64,000 nucleotides of DNA from positions 109,503 to 173,502 of the forward strand of contig RSEH01000070.1 in the NCBI GenBank assembly GCA_006503475.1, given 5' to 3'. Numbering within the stretch: the first letter of the stretch is position 1; every line of letters begins with the position of its first letter. Shown piece after piece: positions 26,587 to 34,497 of this stretch. This DNA comes from Stentor roeselii. Its lineage: Eukaryota > Ciliophora > Heterotrichea > Heterotrichida > Stentoridae. Position numbers and translations under genes: made by a program. A model generated the notes under the pieces. The model made no database searches, was not told the origin of the DNA, and was given only the letters and a program-made list of their open reading frames with translations.

Positions 26587-27603
26587 ATGAAAAAACACAC
26601 TTCATCAGGTGTTCATTTAAAAGTAAGTATCGGCAAAACATCTAGAACCTGCTCATCATCCACCCTACGGAAAAAAACTCCTCTAACCCCAAGCCAAACA
26701 AATTCCCAGAAAGATCTCCACACACGTCACCTGTCTCCATTCCAACAAGCGACAAGCACAACAACAATTTACAAAAGTCTTCTTCCTTCATTTTGCCGTC
26801 TTCCAACAAGTCCAACAAGCGGTCCTCAATTACTTCAAACAACTGGAGAAAGAACAAAAGCTTTAAAAGCCTTAAAAGACAAAAGTTTAAAAATAGGTCT
26901 AAATGAAGAGACTTCCTTTATAATGAACGGAAAAAGTTCAGACCTTTCAAATTTTTTCAACTTTTCCATAAAAATCTTCGACTTGACTTTAAATTCAAGA
27001 GATCTTCTAAGTTTCCGTCTTGAAAACATGTTAACCTCAAGATCTTTCGAGGCAAGTCTAAAAATAATGGTGAAAAAAAATCGTTCTGGAATTTTTCACA
27101 AGTCTAAAAGTTTAAAAGAAACTTACATAATCCCACTTTCACTGAGTTTATCTTTATTTTCTCCAGGACAATCACCAGAGACTTTAGAAAACCTTGAAAA
27201 ACCATCGAAAAACTTAGCGAAATTCGAGTAAAAACTACTTAGAATGATTGTTTTTCCGATATTTTTCGAGTACTGGACAGTCGCTTTTTGTGACTTGACT
27301 TGCAAGTCTTTAAAGTTTTACGACCCAGTAGGAATTGAGTCTGATGACCGCAGGGTGAAGGTCGTGATCAGGAACTATCTGCAGGACCTGCAATGGCCGG
27401 GGGATAAGTCGATTTACTCTTTTAAATACGAAAATATCACAGAAACCGAAGTTTATGACCATGTCGACTCTTCTATTTATGTCTTGATGCAGGTCTTTAA
27501 ACAAAGTTTAAAGAAAGACTTCGAAGTGTCTCCAGAAAATATTGAAATGTTCAGAAGACAGATGTTGTACTACACACTTAAACATGGAAGAAGGATTAAT
27601 TAA
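26587..27603 (+). CDS. Ulp1/SENP-like protein with degenerate catalytic residues (probable pseudoprotease)
   Basis: The CDS is join(26587..27227, 27243..27603), 333 residues, spliced by GTAAAAACTACTTAG. Residues 1-110 are a basic Ser/Thr-rich tail. Residues of about 127-330 follow the Ulp1 protease fold in order: F-D-L-T-L-N-S-R-D-L-L-S-F-R-L-E-N, then V-F-P-I-F-F-E-Y-W-T-V-A-F-C-D-L, F-Y-D-P, D-H-V-D-S-S-I-Y-V and a final F-R-R-Q-M-L-Y-Y-T-L helix. In active enzymes these hold H-W, the catalytic Asp, and Q...D-C-G. Here Tyr224 stands for His, Asp241 is kept, and Ser290 stands for Cys. SUMO or NEDD8 binding without cleavage is inferred. The stop codon overlaps that of the convergent F-box-VLRF1 gene. 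Confidence 0.78.
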
Positions 27604-28600
27604 GTACACGAAGTAACAACCTGCATTTCGATATCTCTGAAAAAACTCTTTCAGCTTCTTGTAACTTCGCTTTTCCTGTAGTGATCCCGACAGCTCTGAC
27701 CTTATCTTTCCATTTCTGTAGAAGTCCATCTTCTCCAATAAAAGTGAAATAATTGATTCCAGGAGCATGTAAAAAAATCAGACTTGCTTTATCCAAAACA
27801 TTTTCACATCCTCCCAAGATACTTTCAATATTTTCCGCATGTTTTTTTTCATTTTCTCTTCGAATGCTGGCTCCTTTCGAATGAATTCCTGATCCTTGCT
27901 TATCAGCAGTGGACTGTCTTCCACCCTGTTTTTTCCTAGCAACGTATTTATGATCAGAATGACTTTTATCCAGTTGCCCATTTGCTTTAAAAGAAGCGAT
28001 GTTGAAATTGCCTCCATGACAAAGAATCACAACAGTCTCTCGCCAGTTCCTTACATGTTTCATCGCGTTTTTCTTTTGATATTCAAAAATTTCTTCTCTG
28101 TTCTTTTTGACCTTCTCCAGAAGTTTCTGCTGTCGTCTAAGAAGCATGGCAGGGTTGGAAAAGTCGATGTCTTCGTTTAAGTCGCTTGCATCGGCCAAGC
28201 AGTTAAAAGATGAAGAGTCTTCAATTGATGGAACTTCGACGAGAGATGAGTGAAGGACCAGCTTGTCTCCGAAATGATTTGAAAAGATGGAAGTCCCATT
28301 TTCGCTTGATTCATAGGTGAATGGCATATGCTTTAAAAGTAAAGGCAGGGAAAATAGTTGAAGGTCGATCGGGTGGTAGGTCATGGAATGGAAGTTTATA
28401 GTTGAGAATTTTTTACGGTTTTTCGGGTATAGGTGAGAAAGTCGGAAGGATTCGTATTTTAGTTCTATGTCGAAGAGTGGCGAAAGTGTGGACTTTAGCA
28501 GGAGGTGAAGTGACCTGCTCGTTGAAGCCAGTTGTACCCGATCTTGATGTGTTAGGAACTTCGCCACTTGGCAAAGTGGCAGATTGTTGAAAGATGTCAT
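27596..28600 (-). CDS. F-box plus VLRF1 domain protein (Vms1/ANKZF1-type peptidyl-tRNA hydrolase)
   Basis: A protein of 334 residues. Residues 4-40 look like an F-box (L-P-x-x-x-V-x-x-F-L-x-x-x-D-R-V-x-L-A-S-T-S-R). Residues of about 185-332 are a full VLRF1 domain: V-V-I-L-C-H-G-G-N-F-x-I-A-S-F, H-K-Y-V-A-R-K-K-Q-G-G-R-Q-S (Gln229 at the catalytic GG-x-Q), D-K-Q-G-S, S-K-G-A-S-I-R-R-E-N-E and I-F-L-H-A-P-G. In yeast Vms1 and human ANKZF1 this domain frees stalled nascent chains from 60S-bound tRNA in ribosome quality control. The usual zinc finger, ankyrin repeats and VIM (p97 binding) are absent. Linking VLRF1 to an F-box would join it to SCF ligases (inference). Confidence 0.85.
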   Translation of the reverse strand: MTSFNNLPLCQVAKFLTHQDRVQLASTSRSLHLLLKSTLSPLFDIELKYESFRLSHLYPKNRKKFSTINFHSMTYHPIDLQLFSLPLLLKHMPFTYESSENGTSIFSNHFGDKLVLHSSLVEVPSIEDSSSFNCLADASDLNEDIDFSNPAMLLRRQQKLLEKVKKNREEIFEYQKKNAMKHVRNWRETVVILCHGGNFNIASFKANGQLDKSHSDHKYVARKKQGGRQSTADKQGSGIHSKGASIRRENEKKHAENIESILGGCENVLDKASLIFLHAPGINYFTFIGEDGLLQKWKDKVRAVGITTGKAKLQEAERVFSEISKCRLLLRVLN

Positions 28601-28640
28601 CAGTTTATTATGTAGTTAGGCTAAAAATGGAAAAATCTCA

Positions 28641-29243
28641 CTAGTACCCGTTCTCGCGTTCATGTTCTTCAAGGTGGCTTAGGCTGTAATCTCCATTTAC
28701 TTGACTTTCTGACCTGTGCAAAGATATTGCCAAGTTTGTGCTGTTTAACTCGTTTAGCTCGAAGGCTGGAAATATTTTGTATTTGAATTCGACTTGGACT
28801 AGACATATTGACTTTAACAGTTTTACCATTATACCCATCGAGCAGAAGAATAAAAAGAAAAAACCCAGGATTATTCCTAAAAACATACCGATGCTTTTTT
28901 TGGGGTTTGCATAGTCTTTTTGGATTACAACATACAGAAGTACCAACAAAATAGATACAATCATCACTAAAATACAACAATAACACACTTGTTGAGGGTT
29001 CCTATCAATACAATTCCTCGGATCACAAATAACTTTCTTCAAAGAATGAATTTTATAAAAATACTTACAAACTTCACATTGTTTCCTTGAAATTCCTCCA
29101 TCCCTATCCCTAATCCAAGATTTCAAGCAATTTTCATGTATAAACTTCGAAGACCCGTTACATTTACAAGGTGTAAACAAAGGATTATCTTGACTTTCCT
29201 CTTCAAAGCAGATTCTACAGACCCTCGAAGCATCTTGTTCCAT
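28641..29243 (-). CDS. MARCH-type RING-CH E3 ligase, two membrane helices
   Basis: A protein of 200 residues. Residues 8-61 form a C4HC3 RING-CH (RINGv) finger: Cys9, Cys12, Cys26, Cys28, His36, Cys39, Cys56, Cys59, with the family's W-I-R after the His-Cys pair. Two hydrophobic helices follow at about 87-107 and 119-145, then a 55-residue cytosolic tail. This is the standard MARCH layout: an E3 that ubiquitinates membrane proteins of the endosomal, ER or Golgi system. The substrate is unknown. It lies 40 bp downstream of the start of the F-box-VLRF1 gene. Confidence 0.93.
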   Translation of the reverse strand: MEQDASRVCRICFEEESQDNPLFTPCKCNGSSKFIHENCLKSWIRDRDGGISRKQCEVCKYFYKIHSLKKVICDPRNCIDRNPQQVCYCCILVMIVSILLVLLYVVIQKDYANPKKSIGMFLGIILGFFFLFFCSMGIMVKLLKSICLVQVEFKYKIFPAFELNELNSTNLAISLHRSESQVNGDYSLSHLEEHERENGY

Positions 29244-29315
29244 TAAAAATTAATAAGTCTTACCCTTTTCATCACTCATTAAAAATGAAGGCTTAAATAA
29301 TTTCAATTAACAACT

Positions 29316-30497
29316 TCATTCATTACTAAACAAACCTCTAGCAATAATCATTCTCATAATTTCATTGGTCCCTTCAACAATTTGCAGAATTCTAAGATCC
29401 CTCAAAGCTCTTTCAACTCCAGTGCTCTTGATGACGCCCATTCCGCCATGATACTGAACAGCCAAATTAGCGACTTCATAACAAAGCTCAGTAGCGACGA
29501 GTTTTGAAATAGAAGCCAAGACACTTCTATCAGAATTGTCCTGATCAATCATTTCCGCTGCATGTCTTACAACAATTCTCGAAGTCGTCAGTTGAGAGAG
29601 ACTTTCAGCCATTTTAAACCTGAGATACTGAAAATCCTTTAATTTCTTTCCAAATTGTTCTCTTTGTTCTAAGTAATCTCGAGTTTTTTCTAATGCGAAC
29701 CAAGCACCACCAAGTCCACAACTTGAAATATTGACTCTTCCCCCTTCCAAGGCCTTTAAAGCGATTTTCAGTCCTTGTCCTTCTTCTCCAACAAGGTGTT
29801 CTTTAGGGACATGGACATTTTCAAAGGTGATAAAGTTTGTAGGATGTGAATTCCATCCATGTTTTTCTTCATTTGGAGAAATGTGGACTCCTGTTGTTTC
29901 TTTTTCAACTGCAAGACAAGAGACTGACTTTGGTCCTGTCTTGCACATGACAAGCATCAAGTCCCCAGCAGCGCCTCCAGTGATGAACATTTTCGAGCCG
30001 TTAATAACATAATGTCCTCCTTGAAGCTTTGCCGTTGTTTTCATAGCGGCAGCGTCGCTGCCGCTCGACGGTTCAGTCAAACAATACGCTCCAAACCGGT
30101 TGAAAGAAATGAGACTTGGAAGAAACTTTTCCTTTAAATACTCAGAAGCGAAGGTGTCTAACACCCAGGCCACCATGTTGTGGACTGACAAGTAAACTGC
30201 GAAGCTGACGTCTCCTTTGCTCAGACATTCAAATATCAGAGAAGCTTCTAGTCTTGATAGGCCACTTCCTCCATAGTCAGGCTTTAGGTATATTCCTCCG
30301 AAGCCAAGACTTGCTGAATGTCGAAAAGTCTCCACTGGGAAAAGGCCTTTCGTGTCCCATTCGTAAGATTTTGGACTTAGTTCTTTTTCAGCGAATTTCA
30401 AGGCCAAGTCGTGAAGATGTGACTGGTCTTCTGATAGACTCCAGGTCCCGGATAAGACTTTGGAAAACTTTCGGCTGAGAGATGGGAAATTTTTCAT
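29316..30497 (-). CDS. ACAD8: Isobutyryl-CoA dehydrogenase (acyl-CoA dehydrogenase 8-like)
   Basis: A protein of 393 residues. The body reads like ACAD8 throughout: L-F-P-V-E start of the helical domain, Y-C-L-T-E-P-S-S-G-S-D-A-A (FAD/substrate contact), I-N-G-S-K-M-F-I-T-G-G, G-W-N-S-x-P-T, E-G-G-R-V-N-I-S-S-C, and the catalytic Glu375 in I-V-E-G-T-N-E. The first 20 residues are basic and Ser-rich without acid, so a mitochondrial presequence is likely. The enzyme oxidises isobutyryl-CoA to methacrylyl-CoA in valine breakdown and passes electrons to ETF. The BCKDHB gene in this window acts one step earlier. Short/branched-chain ACADs are the main alternative, but the motif wording favours ACAD8. 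The start lies 16 bp from the divergent Myb gene. Confidence 0.9.
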   Translation of the reverse strand: MKNFPSLSRKFSKVLSGTWSLSEDQSHLHDLALKFAEKELSPKSYEWDTKGLFPVETFRHSASLGFGGIYLKPDYGGSGLSRLEASLIFECLSKGDVSFAVYLSVHNMVAWVLDTFASEYLKEKFLPSLISFNRFGAYCLTEPSSGSDAAAMKTTAKLQGGHYVINGSKMFITGGAAGDLMLVMCKTGPKSVSCLAVEKETTGVHISPNEEKHGWNSHPTNFITFENVHVPKEHLVGEEGQGLKIALKALEGGRVNISSCGLGGAWFALEKTRDYLEQREQFGKKLKDFQYLRFKMAESLSQLTTSRIVVRHAAEMIDQDNSDRSVLASISKLVATELCYEVANLAVQYHGGMGVIKSTGVERALRDLRILQIVEGTNEIMRMIIARGLFSNE

Positions 30498-30513
30498 TTA
30501 TTTAGGAGGATAA
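30498..30513. promoter_or_regulatory. 16-bp divergent promoter, ACAD8 / Myb
   Basis: The start codons of the minus-strand ACAD8 and the plus-strand Myb gene are separated by TTATTTAGGAGGATAA. Each side ends in a TAAATG-type start context (ATAAATG on the minus strand, GGATAAATG on the plus strand). AGGAGG looks like a bacterial ribosome site by chance and has no such role here. Confidence 0.5.
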
Positions 30514-31017
30514 ATGTCAGGCCATAAACATAAACCTTTCAAGGTTGGTAATGAATTGTGGATTGTTCCTTGTATCACTTTAAGCAATCAAAATGTGTAT
30601 GAACCGCTTTTTAGACCTGCCAAGGATGAAGTTATTGTTGGAAAGTTGCAGACCAGGCAAGCCTGGTCTGAGATGGAAGATTTGGTGCTTGTGGAACTTG
30701 TTAGTGAACATGGCCCGAAAGCTTGGAATTTTATTTCTGATCAGTTGAATGATAGGGTTCATGAAACTTTTCCTGTTCGCAAAGCCAAGCAGTGTAGAGA
30801 ACGATGGACTAGCAATTTAGACCCGGAAATCAACAAAGAGCCATGGAGTCTTCAGGAAGATCTAATGTTAAAGGAAAAACATGAAGAAATCGGTAATAAG
30901 TGGAGTGAAATCGCGAAGTTCTTGAAGAACAGAACTGAAAATCAGGTAAAAAACAGATTCAATCACTTGAAGCGAAAAACTTTAAGTGAAAAGGTGAAAA
31001 ATGAAGGATTTTTCTAG
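30514..31017 (+). CDS. Two-repeat Myb (R2R3-like) DNA-binding protein
   Basis: A protein of 167 residues. Repeat 1 (about 49-102) and repeat 2 (about 107-152) each carry the spaced aromatic core of Myb/SANT helices: W-S-x-x-E-D-x-x-L-V-E-L-V...W-x-x-I-S...R-K-A-K-Q-C-R-E-R-W, then P-W-S-L-Q-E-D...W-S-E-I-A-K-F-L-K-N-R-T-E-N-Q-V-K-N-R-F-N. The recognition-helix N-R-T-E-N-x-V-K-N-R is canonical for R3 and predicts binding to an AAC-core site. No activation domain is apparent. It is probably nuclear; its targets are unknown. Confidence 0.93.
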   Translation: MSGHKHKPFKVGNELWIVPCITLSNQNVYEPLFRPAKDEVIVGKLQTRQAWSEMEDLVLVELVSEHGPKAWNFISDQLNDRVHETFPVRKAKQCRERWTSNLDPEINKEPWSLQEDLMLKEKHEEIGNKWSEIAKFLKNRTENQVKNRFNHLKRKTLSEKVKNEGFF

Positions 31018-31569
31018 AAGTGGAAATTTGAAGAATAATTAATTGTTTTTTTAGTTTATAGGAATTTTATCACCTTTTGGTCATTGAGCGATATCAGGAT
31101 TTTGGAATTTTCTTATTTTTCAAGAGAATTTATACTTCTAAGTAATTGAGAATTAAAATACGTCTAGACAACTGAAAATATTGGCTAAACTATTATTCGT
31201 CATATTATTCTAGCTTTCTAGATTTGTCAAAAGAAACCAGTAAGTCTATTCTCTTTCACAAATAACTGCAGAAGTTTCAAAACTCAATAACATCTAAAGC
31301 ACTACTCCTATCTTTTAAACATTGATCAAATCTATCTTTCAACCTTTTCAGATCATTTTAAATTCTACCAGAATCACTGAATAGTACTCCCCAATAAATC
31401 CCTAATTTTCAACAAACCATAATCTTAAAAAAACCCTGAAAAATTCAAACTTTCCTTCCTCCAAATCTCTTCTCAATCCAAATCCTTCAACACATAAACC
31501 CTTGAAATCTCAAATAAATCCAAAATGGAAACTTCTATTTAAACTCTCTAAACCCCCACCTATCAAGTT
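31018..31569. other. Intergenic region, no gene seen
   Basis: About 550 bp between the ends of convergent genes. The composition passes from mixed A/T to strongly A/C-rich (about 31260-31565), as in other 3' flanks of minus-strand genes here. No coding frame or RNA fold is recognised. Confidence 0.45.
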
Positions 31570-32229
31570 CTAATCATTAACTAAATTCCAATCCACACCT
31601 TCAACAGCATCAATGATTAACTTGCAGTACTTTTCATAAACCCCAGCAAAAACTCTAAGAGTTTCAACAACACCCTGAACATTCACATTCCTTTTACAAG
31701 GTTGAACCAAATCAGTACACAAATAACTGAAATACAAATCCCAGTTTCCCTTAAAGTTCTTCCTGGGCAGCTTGATGCATCCATACATGACGATCCAAGC
31801 CACAAAATTTCTTGAAAAACTTGAGTTCCCAAAGAGAAAATCTTTATAATTTTTGCTATAACTTAAAAATTTCCTCTTTTTTCCTGGGTTTCCAGCTCGA
31901 CTTAAAAAAAAATCCCAGAATTTTTTATCATCGAGACTTGTCTTTAATTCAATTTGATTCATTCTCATGAATTCTCTGAAACCTCGAAGCCAAAACTTGT
32001 CCATTATTTCTGTCTTTGTTGGATTCAAAGGACGAATCGGCTTTCGACCTCGCTTTCGAGGGTTCAGGACGAAGTCGAAGATGTGGTTGTCGTGGGTGAA
32101 GTTCAGGAATAACTCTAACTGAACTTCGAGCTGCCCCTCGGCTAGGGATAGACAAGGAGGAGTTGTGTTGGAATTTGAAGAAAATTGAGGAGATAAAGAT
32201 TCTGGAAAGATGTCAAATTTTCTCTCCAT
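31570..32229 (-). CDS. Unknown protein with AT-hook-like motif
   Basis: A protein of 219 residues. A basic K-R-G-R-K-P-I-R-P segment at about residue 59 matches the AT-hook core (R-G-R-K-P), which binds the A/T minor groove. The following 150 residues are rich in aromatic and basic residues (W-L-R-G-F-R-E-F-M-R, R-N-F-V-A-W) and look helical, but match no family I know. A nuclear role is inferred only from the AT-hook. A polypurine tract lies about 40-85 bp upstream of its start. Confidence 0.6.
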   Translation of the reverse strand: MERKFDIFPESLSPQFSSNSNTTPPCLSLAEGQLEVQLELFLNFTHDNHIFDFVLNPRKRGRKPIRPLNPTKTEIMDKFWLRGFREFMRMNQIELKTSLDDKKFWDFFLSRAGNPGKKRKFLSYSKNYKDFLFGNSSFSRNFVAWIVMYGCIKLPRKNFKGNWDLYFSYLCTDLVQPCKRNVNVQGVVETLRVFAGVYEKYCKLIIDAVEGVDWNLVND

Positions 32230-32266
32230 TTTTGTATTTCAAACAATTATTTGATAGATCGGGATT

Positions 32267-32313
32267 GGAAGGGAAAGAAGGGGAGAGAAGGGAGAGAAGG
32301 GAGAGAAGGGAAG
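32267..32313. repeat. 47-bp pure purine tract with GGGAGAGAA repeats
   Basis: Every base on the plus strand from 32267 to 32313 is A or G, built from repeated GGGAGAGAA units. It lies 38 bp upstream of the start codon of the minus-strand AT-hook-like gene, which therefore sees a polypyrimidine tract. Such tracts can adopt triplex DNA. Confidence 0.85.
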
Positions 32314-33682
32314 TGGAAAGGCTTGGAGAAGTGATTTGAGGATTTTGGAGGATTTTAGGATTTTTTTTTAGATGGCGTTGATTATGGGTTGAAGGGTTTT
32401 GAGTATTGATGGGTTTAAGAGGGGTTTGATTTGCGGCTTTTGTGGTTTAACTCTGAAGGTACTTAGAATTAAGTCATCTAGTATTATTAGCATAAAATAT
32501 TATAATGGAATAAATGTCAGAATGGGTTATATTGAAAAATTATTTCTTGGAAAAGAAGGTTTTTATTGAAGATTTAATATTTTAATTTGTTTGAATAGTT
32601 TTTTAGGTTTAATTCAAGAATATTGTGAAAATTGAAAGATTTTGATTGTTTCTGAATGCACCATTTATCAATATGCATCTTTTTATAGGCAAGGTAATTT
32701 AAACATAGACAGTGAACAAATATTGGTTTTGGTAGAATTCATTGAGTAATGAGTGAGTTTGTTTCTGATGATGGGAAGATATACTTTTAACGAGTTTCTT
32801 GTTGGTCTATTCGATAGTTTATAAAGTCCTTCACAGTTTAAGATGGTTTTCATTTTCGGGACCTCTCACTTCAAAGATAAAAACTTTACTTTCTCAAAGT
32901 AGTCTAAAAATGTAAAAAACCAGTCAATCAATAATGATAATCTTAGATATTCTTATACATCAAGAGGTAAACCTACTTGCTCAATATCAGTAATGTTATT
33001 AAAATATATTACTGATAATCATTTAACTTATTAACTTATTTATATTAGTCTAAGTTAATTTATCTAAATAAAAGATACAGACCACAAAATATATCAGAGA
33101 TGTGCAGTCCCCGGAATCATAATAAACCCGCAAGTAAGACTTTTCGGTTTGCAAGAAAATTTTAGTTCTAGCTAATCTTTGTCTTTTTAAATGGGATAAC
33201 TTTAGTTAAATCTTTTAAACTTCTTGATCTATATACATACTTTAGCGGTTAAAGGAGATAGAGAAGTGTGTAATAGGAAAATAAAAGTAGGTATTCAACT
33301 GGCTCATATTCATTTACATAATCACCGAAGCAAGATTATAAAAATTTAAAAATATTTAAAAACAAAAAGGCTCTAAAAAATCTTTATTCGAAGCGAGAAA
33401 CTTTTAATGAAATATCTGCTTTATTCATCACTTCTTGAAAGAATTTTTTCAAAGTTTTTCAAGATCTTTGCAATCTAATTTTAAGTAGTTATGATTATTC
33501 AAAGGAAGACTGATATAGTTATTAACTTGAGGTTTATGGATTCGGAATAGACTGGAGGCACCAAAAAATTGATTATGGTATAAGTGTGCTTTTAGAGTTG
33601 TCTTGGGGTTGAGACTAATAAATTATTGAAGATTAGCTTAATGAAAATAATCTTAATATTTGTTTTCGTCAATAAACTACAA
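32314..33682. other. Long gene-poor A/T-rich stretch
   Basis: About 1.37 kb, the longest interval without a supported gene. The left part (32330-32460) is G/T-rich. A perfect inverted repeat, TATCAGTAAT / ATTACTGATA, lies at 32985-32994 and 33008-33017 with a 13-nt loop. A 23-codon ATG frame at about 32514 in an AATAAATG context is too short to support. I find no conserved protein fragment, even allowing 15-nt introns, and no clear RNA gene. Confidence 0.4.
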
Positions 33683-34444
33683 ATGGAAAACAACTCTTTA
33701 GATGACCAGGCAGACCGAGAGACATGTGCTCCAGAAATCCTTTACGAAACCGGTTCAATTTCATTTAACGAAAGTGAAATTTCATTTGACTGCCCAGTAA
33801 TTGATTCTGCCAACCAGTTTTCCCCTTTCTCCCCCAACCTTAACCCTTCCCATCGGCCAGGGCTTAGCCCTGGCCCCCTTAATTCACCTATTCCAAGGCA
33901 ATCAATAAAAAATTCAAGTAATCCATTCGTTCATTCAATTGCAACTCTTTGCTTGACCTGCAAAAGTCTTTACAACCCAAACTTCAACCCTCATGGTTCT
34001 TGCATTTTTCATAAAGAACGATGGAATTCAGGATCTTATACTTGTTGTGGCTCGCCTGTTAAGAATTCTTCAGGATGCTGTATTTCTCGACATTCAGCTG
34101 AGACAAGGGCTGAAGTTGAGACGGAAACTTTGAAACTTTGCTCAAATTGCAAAGAATTGGGACATTTGAGTAAATTGTGTCCGAAGGACCCGAATACTAG
34201 AAGTGGAGTTGATCCTAAGGTGGAACTTGAAAGAATTACTAAGTTGAAAACTCCGAAAATACAGCCGAAGAATATTCATGGGAATTATGAGGTGGACAAA
34301 GAAGGTTTCAAAGACATCGAAAAACTAAAAGCAAAAATCAAAGAAAAGCGTTCACTTTTCACAACAGTCCCATCATCCAACGACCGATGCCTAAGTCTTT
34401 CAACAGAAGAAGCAGAAAGACATCGTCTAAGATCATTCAAATAG
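33683..34444 (+). CDS. Zinc-knuckle protein with CHORD-like Cys/His cluster, unknown
   Basis: A protein of 253 residues from the ATG at 33683. An in-frame ATG at 33641 would add 14 residues with a short hydrophobic run (IILIFVFV). Residues of about 85-125 read L-C-L-T-C-K-S-L-Y-N-P-x-F-N-P-H-G-S-C-I-F-H...Y-T-C-C-G, a C-x-x-C...N-x-H-G-x-C-x-x-H...C-C cluster like CHORD and related zinc folds. Residues of about 151-165 are a CCHC knuckle (C-S-N-C-K-E-L-G-H-L-S-K-L-C). A Lys/Glu-rich helix ends the protein. CCHC knuckles bind RNA or ssDNA; that role here is inferred. A Pro/Asn/Ser-rich disordered segment fills residues 40-80. Confidence 0.75.
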   Translation: MENNSLDDQADRETCAPEILYETGSISFNESEISFDCPVIDSANQFSPFSPNLNPSHRPGLSPGPLNSPIPRQSIKNSSNPFVHSIATLCLTCKSLYNPNFNPHGSCIFHKERWNSGSYTCCGSPVKNSSGCCISRHSAETRAEVETETLKLCSNCKELGHLSKLCPKDPNTRSGVDPKVELERITKLKTPKIQPKNIHGNYEVDKEGFKDIEKLKAKIKEKRSLFTTVPSSNDRCLSLSTEEAERHRLRSFK

Positions 34445-34497
34445 TGTAAAATCAAATACCTCAACATTAAAAACTCTTCTAAAACCTATAAAAATAA

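Noticed and set aside
30498-30513. AGGAGG as a ribosome binding site
   Set aside because: The window is eukaryotic with spliceosomal introns; the match is chance.
32514-32585. 23-codon frame after AATAAATG
   Set aside because: It is too short, has no similarity to any family, and I find no intron extending it.
33626-33682. TTG at 33626 and ATG at 33641 as starts of the zinc-knuckle gene
   Set aside because: TTG is not a likely start here. The ATG at 33641 only adds a short hydrophobic run; the ATG at 33683 fits a soluble protein better, though 33641 cannot be excluded.
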